The notes beneath the pieces are model-generated. The model did not search any database, was not told the origin of the DNA, and worked only from the letters and a program-made list of their open reading frames with translations. The translations under genes were made by a program, and so were the position numbers. Below, one piece after another: positions 1 to 6,892 of a stretch of DNA of 64,000 bases (the stretch's first letter is position 1; the number at the start of each line of letters is the position of its first letter). The stretch is from Orbaceae bacterium lpD01 (GTDB lineage Bacteria; Pseudomonadota; Gammaproteobacteria; Enterobacterales; Orbaceae), in assembly GCA_036251705.1 (NCBI GenBank), contig CP133959.1, positions 1,985,195-2,049,194 of the forward strand, in the 5' to 3' direction.

Positions 1-45
1 GGCTATACGCCCTTTTCTATTTTTAGCTAATCTGGTATTTTAATT
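1..45 (+). repeat. 45-bp direct repeat, copy 1 (contains half of a terminator)
   Basis: The first 45 bases of the window match 1229-1273 at 44 of 45 positions (G at 26, T at 1254). The repeat holds the 3' arm of a GGGC/GCCC hairpin followed by a T-rich tract, then a conserved spacer leading into the gene that starts at 66. The copy is cut by the window edge, so its true left end is unknown. Confidence 0.85.
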
Positions 46-65
46 GAAATAAATAAGGAGCTATT

Positions 66-890
66 ATGGGGCTAAGAAACTGGTTGTATGCTACTACCGG
101 AATAAACCTAAAAAAAATTAATCTTCCAGATAATTTTATTGAAATTGCCTCAAAAAAGCGTAGTCTTGATAATGCTGGCGAAATTGAAGTTTTAGCGATT
201 GGGTCATCCCACGGTGCGCACTCTTTTAATTCTTCAATTATTGATAAATCATTCAATCTCTGTACAACAAGTCAAGACCTTTATTACTCAAATCAATTGT
301 ATGATTATGTCATTAATAAGCAAAATAAAATCAAAACTGTTATTGTCTATTTTTCTGTTTTTTCTAACGGCTATGATGTCAGTAAAACATCATCAAAGGA
401 TATTTGTGCTTTTTTTAAAAAGGTATTTAACATAAATTATCAAAATGAAAATAGAGAAATAGAGCAAATATATAAAAAATATAAAAGAATCAATATAAAA
501 TCATTAGATCTCAAGGAATCTATAAATGGATTTATAGAAGCGAGCACTTTCATAAAAGATGGCGATATAAAATCAAGGGCTAGCAAACATTTAAGAGAAG
601 CTGGCAGAAAGCCAGAACAATTAAAGCACTTGGTAAGTTTAATAAGAAAATGCAAAAAAAATTCACATGACCTATTGATAATTATACCGCCATCCCGCGC
701 TGATTATAAAATCCACATAGAACCAAATATTTTCAACAATATAAAAGAAATAGCAAAAAAATATAATTTGAAAATAATTGATTTGTTTGCTTCTGAAATA
801 TTTGATTACGATGATTTTGGTGATAGCGATCATACGAATATAAAAGGTGCGATTAAGCTAACGGAAGTAATCAGAAATAAAATATTTTAG
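66..890 (+). CDS. SGNH/GDSL-like hydrolase or acyltransferase, prophage cargo
   Basis: A 274-residue protein of SGNH type. Residues about 46-50 read GSSHG, placed like the nucleophile-serine block I of SGNH enzymes. Near the C-terminus DSDHTN supplies a D-x-x-H-like catalytic pair (about residues 254-257). No signal peptide or membrane segment is evident. The gene is very AT-rich with many ATA and AGA codons, unlike the core genes further right, which points to transfer. A GGAG ribosome site lies 6 bases before the ATG. It follows repeat copy 1 and points against the minus-strand phage genes, as lysogenic cargo often does. A role in editing surface-sugar acyl groups is inference; the substrate is unknown. 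Confidence 0.6.
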   Translation: MGLRNWLYATTGINLKKINLPDNFIEIASKKRSLDNAGEIEVLAIGSSHGAHSFNSSIIDKSFNLCTTSQDLYYSNQLYDYVINKQNKIKTVIVYFSVFSNGYDVSKTSSKDICAFFKKVFNINYQNENREIEQIYKKYKRINIKSLDLKESINGFIEASTFIKDGDIKSRASKHLREAGRKPEQLKHLVSLIRKCKKNSHDLLIIIPPSRADYKIHIEPNIFNNIKEIAKKYNLKIIDLFASEIFDYDDFGDSDHTNIKGAIKLTEVIRNKIF

Positions 891-894
891 TCAT

Positions 895-1188
895 TTATAA
901 ATTGCTAGCACTAATGAGTATATCTTCAATATTTTCTAATTTAAAACGCGCAGCTATAGCTTTGATTAAAGCTGAATTTACATTAAAATTAACTGAGCAA
1001 TCAAAATCAATTTTAATCTCAATATTTTCATCATCTAAAATGAAATTTATTACATCATGATAAAGATTTATTTTATTTAATTGCAGCATTAACTGTCTTT
1101 TTGTAACAGGTATTGGTAATAATTTATTTTGATAATCAAACTTTTTAACTTCATCTTCAACCCAAGCATCATCAATAAAAATACACAT
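895..1188 (-). CDS. Small phage tail-region protein, hypothetical
   Basis: A 97-residue acidic protein. Its layout, with PVTKRQLMLQL near residues 27-37, then a central strand-rich part and a final A-A-R-F-K-L-E-N-I-E-D-I segment, resembles small proteins often encoded beside tail-fibre genes in tailed phages (typical pattern 'VTRRQ ... ALGL ... ID.L'). It runs on the minus strand like the other phage genes here, and its 3' end abuts the convergent cargo gene ending at 890. The function of this family is unknown to me, and the assignment rests on pattern memory. Confidence 0.5.
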   Translation of the reverse strand: MCIFIDDAWVEDEVKKFDYQNKLLPIPVTKRQLMLQLNKINLYHDVINFILDDENIEIKIDFDCSVNFNVNSALIKAIAARFKLENIEDILISASNL

Positions 1189-1224
1189 ATGGTAAGTTTT
1201 TAAATCAATTAATTTTAAATAGTT

Positions 1225-1252
1225 AAAGGGCTATACGCCCTTTTCTATTTTT
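1225..1252 (+). terminator. Rho-independent terminator inside repeat copy 2
   Basis: A 7-bp stem AAAGGGC/GCCCTTT with a 5-base loop (TATAC) is followed by TTTTCTATTTTT. It would stop plus-strand transcription arriving from the 66-890 gene before the acetyltransferase gene at 1295. Confidence 0.7.
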
Positions 1253-1273
1253 ATCTAATCTGGTATTTTAATT
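1229..1273 (+). repeat. 45-bp direct repeat, copy 2
   Basis: Second copy of the repeat at 1-45, with one mismatch (G to T). It ends 22 bases before the acetyltransferase start, just as copy 1 ends about 20 bases before the SGNH gene. The repeat therefore marks the 5' edge of both plus-strand cargo genes. Confidence 0.85.
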
Positions 1274-1294
1274 AAAAAATTATTAAGGCCACAC

Positions 1295-1864
1295 ATGAAA
1301 TATATTCATATTCTTATTTTCTTAATGACGCATGATTTGACTTTTTTGAAAAAGTGCTGGGAAGCTGAGTTTATAATAAATAAACCATTCACATGGCGAA
1401 GGCTTTTCAGACGATTACGCAAAAATAATAATACATTCATTGCGTGGTGGAGATTGGCTAATGCGATGTATCATCATGGAAATGAGAAGCAAAAAGAAAT
1501 AGGATTAACGCTCGGGCAGAAAGTTAATATAAAATATGGTATAGATATCATGGTCGGCACTAAAATTGGGTATAATTTTACAATAGGCCACTTTTCAGGT
1601 ATTGTTATCGGCGCATCAGCGGTAATCGGTGAAAACTTTTCAATTCGGCAAAATACCACCATTGGCGGCTGCAATGTGAAAATAGGTAATAATGTTTATA
1701 TCGGTGCAAATAGCTGCGTAGTATCTTGTACCCCAAATCAACCGCTAGTAATTGGCGATAACGTTACTGTAGGCGCAATGTCTTTCATCAATAAAGATAT
1801 TCCTGACAATTGCACCGTTTATACTGAAAAAACCAATAAAATCGTAATAAAGCAAACTAACTAA
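1295..1864 (+). CDS. Serine acetyltransferase-like hexapeptide acetyltransferase, prophage cargo
   Basis: A 189-residue left-handed beta-helix acyltransferase. Residues about 80-165 carry hexapeptide repeats (for example IGASAVIGENFSIRQNTTIGG). GHFSGIVIG matches the position of the catalytic-His HATGIVVGE block of CysE. It is shorter than CysE (about 270 residues) and lacks the usual N-terminal helical domain length, so it may acetylate a sugar or capsule unit instead of serine. The gene is AT-rich, sits on the strand opposite the phage tail genes, and overlaps by 8 bases the 3' end of the convergent gene 1857-2198. This fits lysogenic-conversion cargo; the substrate is not known. Confidence 0.75.
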   Translation: MKYIHILIFLMTHDLTFLKKCWEAEFIINKPFTWRRLFRRLRKNNNTFIAWWRLANAMYHHGNEKQKEIGLTLGQKVNIKYGIDIMVGTKIGYNFTIGHFSGIVIGASAVIGENFSIRQNTTIGGCNVKIGNNVYIGANSCVVSCTPNQPLVIGDNVTVGAMSFINKDIPDNCTVYTEKTNKIVIKQTN

Positions 1865-2198
1865 TCGGCTTTTCTGGCAACGTCATTTCTTCTACTGTGT
1901 TGTCTACTTTATTTAAAAGCACGCGATACTTCCTCCATGCTTTTAATTTCTCCTCATCATCTTCAGCTATATCTAAATCTAGTTCATCTTTAAAATCGAT
2001 AGTATCTTGAATAATAGCTATCGCTTGAGTTGCGTCATCAAAATCAGTCACTTCAGAAAAATTCAGTCCGATAAGTGGCACCGTCACCCCGCCGATACTC
2101 AGATTCATTGAACCATTAAGTATGCCACGGAAATAATTAGCGCCGACAGATACCAGGCCACCTTTAAGCTGATTAAGTGTTGCCGGTATCTCTTTCAC
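1857..2198 (-). CDS. Phage tail protein with tail-fibre-assembly-like C-terminus
   Basis: A 113-residue product from a GTG start. Its last 30 residues (LKAWRKYRVLLNKVDN then LPEKP) match the C-terminal signature of lambda Tfa/gpK-type tail-fibre assembly proteins. The N-terminal half does not look like Tfa. The reading frame is open upstream of the GTG back to a TAA inside the preceding gene (about 2300), with no ATG, GTG or TTG on the way. The piece may therefore be the 3' part of a larger gene, or reached by a -1 shift from 2231-2758. The gene is probably part of a reduced tail module. Confidence 0.5.
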   Translation of the reverse strand: MKEIPATLNQLKGGLVSVGANYFRGILNGSMNLSIGGVTVPLIGLNFSEVTDFDDATQAIAIIQDTIDFKDELDLDIAEDDEEKLKAWRKYRVLLNKVDNTVEEMTLPEKPIS

Positions 2199-2230
2199 CG
2201 TTTTGTTATAACGCGCAATCAGTGCTGTTT

Positions 2231-2758
2231 TCAGTTTTGGACTAGCTGAAAATAGTGAAACTGTGGCTTTATAGACTTGTGAATTGGCACCGCGAAGCGG
2301 TTAGCCATGGTGTCTGCATCAGAAACCACGATGTAACGACTCTCTTTATCAGTAAAAACATCACCAATTTCATCGGTAAAAATACTGGTGACACTCAAAT
2401 CACGACGTTTGGCTGATTTGGTCTGTGTCTGCATTGACACATTCACCACATCGCTAATTAATAAACTCATATAATCATCCTTTATTAAAGTAATATCGAC
2501 AGCATCGCCTCGGCTTAAACGAGATGAGACGCTATACCGGTGTTGAAAGATTAAATCTACTTGTGCATTTGGCTCCTTTTCCTCAGATTCATTCCTTGAT
2601 TGGCGACTAATTTGAGAAGTGGTTAAAAGCGAGATTCCGAGCCGTTTAAATCTCTGCTTTATTGAAGAGAGCTTCAATGAAGTGGATAATTGTTCAATCA
2701 GTTGATAAGCACAATCACCATAGGCATTGACTGAGATAGTGGTATTTCTGGTACTCAT
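2231..2758 (-). CDS. Hypothetical phage protein
   Basis: A 175-residue protein that I do not recognise. It begins MSTRNTTISVNAYGD, is Ser/Arg-rich and has no membrane segment. It lies head-to-tail between two other minus-strand phage genes (43 bases after the gene at 2802-3101). Past its TGA stop the -1 frame runs directly into the Tfa-like gene 1857-2198, so the pair may once have been one gene or may be linked by frameshifting. A tail or baseplate role is inferred from location only. Confidence 0.45.
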   Translation of the reverse strand: MSTRNTTISVNAYGDCAYQLIEQLSTSLKLSSIKQRFKRLGISLLTTSQISRQSRNESEEKEPNAQVDLIFQHRYSVSSRLSRGDAVDITLIKDDYMSLLISDVVNVSMQTQTKSAKRRDLSVTSIFTDEIGDVFTDKESRYIVVSDADTMANRFAVPIHKSIKPQFHYFQLVQN

Positions 2759-2801
2759 ATATGTTCAGTTTGATTATCAGTGCTATAAGCTCGACTGCAG
2801 C

Positions 2802-3101
2802 CTAATACTTCTGAATAAGGACAAAAAGTCGTGACATAACAATCGACATTTGATGTATCCAAGGAGCATCAGCATCCACCACCAGGTTTTCTGGTAGCTG
2901 TAAAACAAGCGCAATTAATTGTCTGATTTGCGGCATATCGAGTTGTGAAACCACCACAATATCCAATTGATTATCTGTAACATTCTCAGTCTCTTTATCC
3001 GATCGCGTTCTCCTTACCACCTCATTGATTATGTCTATTTTGCTGGCATCACTATTGTTATCCGATTGTGTTAAATCAAATCCCATTACTCCTGCTGTCA
3101 T
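2802..3101 (-). CDS. Hypothetical phage-region protein
   Basis: A 99-residue acidic protein starting MTAGVMGFDLTQSDNN, with no motif that I recognise. The only obvious secondary-structure hint is a hydrophobic helix-like stretch around IRQLIALVLQL. The Shine-Dalgarno sequence is weak. It is the first of three consecutive minus-strand genes and could be a truncated piece of a longer tail protein after deletion of the structural module to its right. Confidence 0.35.
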   Translation of the reverse strand: MTAGVMGFDLTQSDNNSDASKIDIINEVVRRTRSDKETENVTDNQLDIVVVSQLDMPQIRQLIALVLQLPENLVVDADAPWIHQMSIVMSRLFVLIQKY

Positions 3102-3460
3102 GGTTTTAATAGGCTATATGTGTTTTTTCATTCCCAAACATCGTCTTAAGATAGCTATCTGTTGATAAAATGTTGATTTTTAGTACATGAATTGATATCT
3201 AAGCCTTAATTTATAAGGACTTATATTGGTTTGTCATTCAATAGACTATCTCTCAGTAACAATCATGTTGTCAGATTCAAAGTGAGGGAATAAAAAAGAG
3301 TTGATGGAAAATAGATGAAAAAATTTTCTCAAAATTGGAGAATAAATGCGTCGAAATTCAATTAAATTTGATAAAAGTCAAAACAATCAAATCTAAAGAG
3401 TAAATATTATAATTTTATCTGCTTATTTTTTGATCGGCTATTTCTATTATTATTTCTCAG

Positions 3461-3469
3461 TGCTATAAT
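3461..3469 (+). promoter_or_regulatory. Extended -10 promoter for the secreted-protein gene
   Basis: TGCTATAAT is a perfect extended -10 element, 36 bases before the start at 3505. A -35 at the right distance (TTTCTA at 3441-3446) is poor, as is common with extended -10 promoters. The rest of the gap 3102-3460 is AT-rich, and I see no gene in it. Confidence 0.6.
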
Positions 3470-3504
3470 ACTTACTCCGAACAATCATTTAGGGAAATAA
3501 AAAC

Positions 3505-3756
3505 ATGAAAAAATTAGTTCTTACATTAGGTGTATTATTCAGTCTTGGTTTAACCTCAGCTGCTGCTTACAGTGCAGATTCACAAAATATTGATGTAGGT
3601 GAAGCAGTAGCATGGAAATTAGCAAGTCAACAACTTGATGGTGCTTATCTTCAATGCACTTATGAGCAATACCAACTTTCGGATAACAAAGTTGTACAAA
3701 CTTATTCAATACAGTTACTAAGTGGCACTGTAGTTGGTTGTCCTGACCGTCTTTAA
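3505..3756 (+). CDS. Small secreted protein of unknown function
   Basis: An 83-residue protein with a clear Sec signal peptide (MKKLVLTLGVLFSLGLTSAAA, cleavage near YSA-DS around residue 24). The mature part of about 59 residues holds two cysteines (CTYEQ and VGCPDRL) that could form a disulfide in the periplasm. I do not recognise the family. The gene has its own extended -10 promoter, an AGGGA ribosome site and its own terminator. It points against the flanking phage genes, the usual anatomy of a prophage moron, though it could also be a host gene exposed by deletion. Confidence 0.65.
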   Translation: MKKLVLTLGVLFSLGLTSAAAYSADSQNIDVGEAVAWKLASQQLDGAYLQCTYEQYQLSDNKVVQTYSIQLLSGTVVGCPDRL

Positions 3757-3850
3757 TTTTTTATCAGTATTAACTCTCTAAGTAAATAACACTACAAAGT
3801 AAGCAAAAAACCTTTTTGTATCAGCTTTCAGTTTTATCGCGTAACATTAA

Positions 3851-3889
3851 AAACAGATTATTAGTTCATCTTAATGATCTGTTTTTTTA
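3851..3889 (+). terminator. Rho-independent terminator after the secreted-protein gene
   Basis: The inverted repeat AACAGATTATTAG / CTTAATGATCTGTT (one mismatch and a small bulge) is followed by seven T's. It closes the 3505-3756 unit and could also act on the converging lysis transcript. Confidence 0.75.
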
Positions 3890-3903
3890 TACCTATCTGT
3901 TAT

Positions 3904-4386
3904 TCAATCTTTAATACACATAAATTCAGTCTGGTTCTTAGGCGCTATCTCACTACAATAGTATTGTTGCCAGCCATTGATCATGACTTGGTTGTAACCG
4001 ATGCCGTTGATGAGGTTGTAATAATCTTGTCGAGTAAATGTTGCAAGTTGTAAGGCTCGGTCAGCAATATGGCTGGAGGTGGTACTATCTTGCTCGATTG
4101 ATTCGACTTTGACACGCAGCTGAATAAAGTTATTATCAATATCATTACGCAACTTATCAGAATGAGTTTGTCCATCTTTTATCACCTTTTGTAAGTGAAT
4201 CTCTAGTTGTTTAATAAAATTCGTATCGGTTTGATACTTAACGAATTCAGCACGCATTTTATTTAGCTCAGTTTTATAGGTGCTTTTTTCCTGATAAAGG
4301 CCGATCATGATATAACCAGCAAAAATTAATAGAATTAAAAGTATGGTTGGCAAGCGCTTATAAAGGAAACCAAGTTTAGTCAGCAT
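3904..4386 (-). CDS. Rz-like inner-membrane spanin
   Basis: An i-spanin that, with Rz1, fuses inner and outer membranes at the end of lysis. From the ATG at 4386 it has 160 residues: a short basic N-terminus, one transmembrane helix (LPTILLILLIFAGYIMIG), then a periplasmic domain rich in charged helices (about residues 35-125), the expected Rz form. I chose the ATG at 4386 over an upstream TTG (4404) because AGAGGA lies 8 bases before it. It overlaps the stop of the endolysin gene (4376-4378), a standard coupling. The Rz1 gene is embedded in another frame. Confidence 0.8.
   Translation of the reverse strand: MLTKLGFLYKRLPTILLILLIFAGYIMIGLYQEKSTYKTELNKMRAEFVKYQTDTNFIKQLEIHLQKVIKDGQTHSDKLRNDIDNNFIQLRVKVESIEQDSTTSSHIADRALQLATFTRQDYYNLINGIGYNQVMINGWQQYYCSEIAPKNQTEFMCIKD
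3981..4175 (-). CDS. Rz1-like outer-membrane lipoprotein spanin, embedded in Rz
   Basis: A 64-residue ORF lying wholly inside the Rz gene in a different frame, the nested Rz/Rz1 architecture known from lambda. It has a hydrophobic signal ending in the lipobox L-F-S-C with Cys20 as the lipidation site. A short mature chain follows with a proline cluster (IVPPPA). AGGTGA lies just before the ATG. The combination of lipobox, prolines, size and position makes an o-spanin much likelier than a chance ORF. Confidence 0.8.
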   Translation of the reverse strand: MDKLILISCVMILIITLFSCVSKSNQSSKIVPPPAILLTEPYNLQHLLDKIITTSSTASVTTKS

Positions 4387-4805
4387 TAAAAAGTTCCTCT
4401 TCAACCTGTCTACGCCGGATAAGTCCGGCTAAAATCACACCATCCGCTTTATTCCAGCGTTTAAATTCATTGGCGGATCCCAAATAATCGCCGGTATTAA
4501 GTTTAGCCAGTAAGGTGGACTGATTAAATGCCCCACCCCCCTACATTAAAGATAAATGAGCAGAGTGCATCACACTGATTTTGGGTAAGCGGCACCTTAA
4601 CTAATTTTTTAATGCTTTGTTCAACTTTATATAGGTCCTGCATAAACAAGCAATCAGCCTCTTGTTCAGAGATAAAGTCCATCCTCTTGACGTTAAGCGT
4701 ATGCCCATAGCCTATCGTCCAGACACCAGTCGGACAAAAATAAGCTTTAAGACTTAATTCTTCAAACTGTTTAATGAGGTTTTTACCATTTCCACTAATA
4801 TTCAT
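4376..4805 (-). pseudogene. GH24 (T4/P21-type) phage endolysin, frameshifted
   Basis: A lysozyme-family muramidase that would cut peptidoglycan during lysis. Catalytic spacing E-8-C-5-T is present (Glu15, Cys24, Thr30; KAYFCPTGVWTIGYGHT). The frame ends at W-G-I-stop after 93 residues. Removing one base from the run of six C's at 4536-4541 (G's on the coding strand) restores VGGGAFNQSTLLAKLN and a normal C-terminus with FKRWNKADG, ending at 4376 (142 residues). So this is either a one-base insertion or a sequencing error in a homopolymer. The ATG overlaps the holin stop (ATGA). There is no N-terminal SAR helix, so it would depend on the holin. Confidence 0.85.
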
Positions 4806-5104
4806 TGTTTTGGTTGTCCATTTTTTATTTTCTCAATCATCCTATTTTCAAGTTCTTCAATCATTTTCGAACCTGACCACCTACTAATTCCGCATGCCGC
4901 ACCAATCAAGCCGTGATCAACTTGGAAGTAAGTACAGATTAATAGCGTTAACGTGCCGCCAAACGAAGAAATAAACAGATGACTGGTTAACGATAAAATA
5001 CTGAAAGATAAGCCTTTTGAGATTCGATAGAAGTAATTAGCGAAAGTACCTAATAAGGTGATGAAAAAATAAATTAAGATCTCTTCCCATTTGAAATCAG
5101 TCAT
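4802..5104 (-). CDS. Phage holin, lambda-like family
   Basis: A 100-residue membrane protein that would form inner-membrane holes to release the endolysin. Hydrophobic segments at about residues 7-26, 32-60 and 65-75 are followed by a charged tail (ENRMIEKIKNGQPKQ). The segment GLIGAACGISRWSGSKMIEE resembles the C-terminal part of lambda-family (TIGR01594-like) holins. AGGAA precedes the ATG. It is the first gene of the lysis cassette and overlaps the endolysin start by 4 bases. Confidence 0.75.
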   Translation of the reverse strand: MTDFKWEEILIYFFITLLGTFANYFYRISKGLSFSILSLTSHLFISSFGGTLTLLICTYFQVDHGLIGAACGISRWSGSKMIEELENRMIEKIKNGQPKQ

Positions 5105-5120
5105 ATTTATTTCCTATGCT

Positions 5121-5148
5121 TAAAATAAAAAAAGCGCCATTAGGCGCG
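5121..5148 (-). terminator. Terminator just before the holin (tR'-like)
   Basis: On the minus strand GCGCC-TAAT-GGCGC is followed by TTTTTTTATTTTA. It lies only about 20 bases upstream of the holin ATG, so late transcription must read through it. This is what a Q antiterminator would achieve. Confidence 0.75.
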
Positions 5149-5351
5149 ATAAAGATAAGGGTGGAGTTAAAGCGGCTCTTATATATATAAAAGTACTGTT
5201 ATCTATCCGCTTATTCCAATGAGGTTAGTTGAGGGATTGATGCATGACTGCTGTATTTTAGTCATTCAATAGCGTGATTAGCTGCATACCGCCAACTGAA
5301 AAAGAAGATCTTGTTGACCAAAAAGAGAGCAAACCTTTAAATGTGATCATA

Positions 5352-5379
5352 AAAAAAGCCCGACTCATTAGCTGGGCTT
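5352..5379 (-). terminator. Terminator after the antiterminator gene
   Basis: On the minus strand AAGCCC(AG)...(GT)CGGGCTT, with a loop TAATGAG, is followed by TTTTTTATG. It lies about 70 bases past the stop of the Q-like gene and would end its transcript. Confidence 0.7.
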
Positions 5380-5448
5380 CATCTCAAACAATTCTTGACT
5401 TTGAATATATTAATATACTTATTGTCCCAAGCCAACAAAAATCGCCAA

Positions 5449-5820
5449 TTAAAAGTTAACTTTTATTGACTTGCTAATAATGTAACTTTCGAAGGCTTTT
5501 AATCGTCGGTCAACCGTACTCTTTGACATGCCGAGTGTATCGGCGATATCACGAATAGACAGATGCTCACTCCAATCACTCCCCTCAGCAACCACATCGA
5601 TACCTTTATAATAGAGTTCAGCTATTTTCTGCTGCTCCCTGAGTGAACTTAATAGCGATTTTTTAGCCAGCCACATACATTCATCAATAAAATTAATGTC
5701 ATTTTCAATAAAAATATAGGTTTTGGTTGGGTAGAGCGCTTTAAATACGGCATTAATGCGTTGATATCCACATCGGCTGGTGTAAGCATGATAGATACCC
5801 CACATTTTAAGCATTTCCAT
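5449..5820 (-). CDS. Phage antitermination protein Q-like
   Basis: A 123-residue protein of the Phage_antitermQ type. It has an N-terminal MLKMWGIYHAY...CGYQ block and a C-terminal helix-turn-helix IRDIADTLGMSKSTVDRRLKA, typical of the family. In lambdoid phages Q loads on RNA polymerase at the late promoter so that it passes the early terminator into the lysis and structural genes. Its place directly before two terminators and the holin fits. The same frame is open upstream to a TGA near 5887 without an ATG, so the N-terminus may be slightly shortened. The ATG at 5820 is the first available. Confidence 0.75.
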   Translation of the reverse strand: MEMLKMWGIYHAYTSRCGYQRINAVFKALYPTKTYIFIENDINFIDECMWLAKKSLLSSLREQQKIAELYYKGIDVVAEGSDWSEHLSIRDIADTLGMSKSTVDRRLKAFESYIISKSIKVNF

Positions 5821-6040
5821 CGCTTTCAGACGTAAATCAACATTTTGTTCGCTGGTTTGCTGTATATTATTGCTGTTTTCTCAAATTCTGATTGTTTCAT
5901 TAATCTCATTTTGATCACCTTATTTATTTTTCTATTATCTAAATAGTTCAATTTGTTATAACAGGATTGCGGATAACTACTTTCATGGAATGATAGGCTG
6001 ATTTTGGCCTATCCTTTTAAAAATGGTTGTGATTAAAGTG

Positions 6041-6892
6041 TTATACTTTGGTTCGATAACTTTCCCAGTCAAAGTTCAATTCACATCCCCCACCTTCTCT
6101 CATTCGGTCCATCACTCTGTCGTCAATATATTTAACCAACATTTCCCTTGTTTCATTACTAATTAAGATTGTCGGTTTCATCGCTTTATAACGATGATTA
6201 ATAATCTCAAATAAAATTAATTTTTCTGTCTCAGTGCCATATTGCACGCCCACTCCATCAATAATCAGCAGCTTAGGTCGTGTAAAATGGTCAATCACGT
6301 CATATTCAACGTTATTTGCTGTTTTCTTCCAGCTAGACCGGTAATCACGCACTATCTTTAAGACAGATGTCATCACAACAGAATGACAGTATTTATGGAT
6401 AATCGTTTTAGCAATAGCCGTAGCGAGATGATTCTTCCCCATACCCGGTTGCCCCATCATCACGATGCCACCCCCTTTACTTAAACGATCAGGCCATTTA
6501 TCCACATAGGCACGGCAAACCTTTAACTTTTTTTCAGCTTGCGTATTGATGGGATTAAAATTATCAAAGGAGGCATGCTCAAATCGTTTTGGAATATCCG
6601 CATGTGCTAACAGTAACTTAACGCGTTTTTCTCGTTGCACTTTCTTCAACTCGGCGATTTGGTTCAGTATTAATAACTTTTGCTCATCCAGACAGCGCGG
6701 ATACAGAGTGATTGTTCTCATTCTTGGCATATTGGTTAAATAACTCACCGACTGCATAAACGAGCCATGACTAGCATTAAATTCACACACGATTAAATTC
6801 ATTTCAACCGTCGTATTTTGTTGGGGCTCAATCCCCTGCTTAGCCATGTCAATGGCGTGATTTAAACGTACGAGTTCTTGTTCTAAATTCAT
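6041..6892 (-). CDS. DnaC-like replicative helicase loader
   Basis: An AAA+ helicase loader of the DnaC/IstB family that would deliver DnaB to the phage origin. Visible motifs are Walker A GQPGMGKNHLA (with the DnaC-type GKN), Walker B LLIIDGVGVQ, sensor-like TILISNE, and a C-terminus DRMREGGG...FDWESYR like E. coli DnaC. It is 283 residues, longer than E. coli DnaC (245) because of an N-terminal helical extension of about 60 residues. The listed frame begins with GTG at 6895, but the next codon, ATG at 6892, overlaps the TGA of the upstream initiator gene and is preferred. It seems intact although its partner is broken. Confidence 0.85.
   Translation of the reverse strand: MNLEQELVRLNHAIDMAKQGIEPQQNTTVEMNLIVCEFNASHGSFMQSVSYLTNMPRMRTITLYPRCLDEQKLLILNQIAELKKVQREKRVKLLLAHADIPKRFEHASFDNFNPINTQAEKKLKVCRAYVDKWPDRLSKGGGIVMMGQPGMGKNHLATAIAKTIIHKYCHSVVMTSVLKIVRDYRSSWKKTANNVEYDVIDHFTRPKLLIIDGVGVQYGTETEKLILFEIINHRYKAMKPTILISNETREMLVKYIDDRVMDRMREGGGCELNFDWESYRTKV

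Larger units (their letters stand above)
5105..5448 (-). other. Q-to-holin gap (late control region of a lambdoid phage)
   Basis: No convincing gene lies here; a 61-codon plus-strand ORF (5274-5459) has no ribosome site and runs through a terminator. The gap contains two minus-strand terminators (5352-5379 and 5121-5148). By analogy with lambda, where pR' and tR' lie between Q and S, the late promoter should be here. On the minus strand an AT-rich TATATATAAG near 5178-5192 is the best -10 candidate, but no good -35 pairs with it. Confidence 0.45.

Noticed and set aside
5274-5459. 61-codon plus-strand ORF between holin and Q
   Set aside because: It runs through the minus-strand terminator at 5352-5379, lacks a ribosome site and has no recognisable motif.
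5826-5909. 27-residue minus-strand ORF (starts MRLMKQSEFEK) just upstream of Q
   Set aside because: Very short. It could be a leader or the frameshifted N-terminus of Q, but nothing in the sequence decides this.
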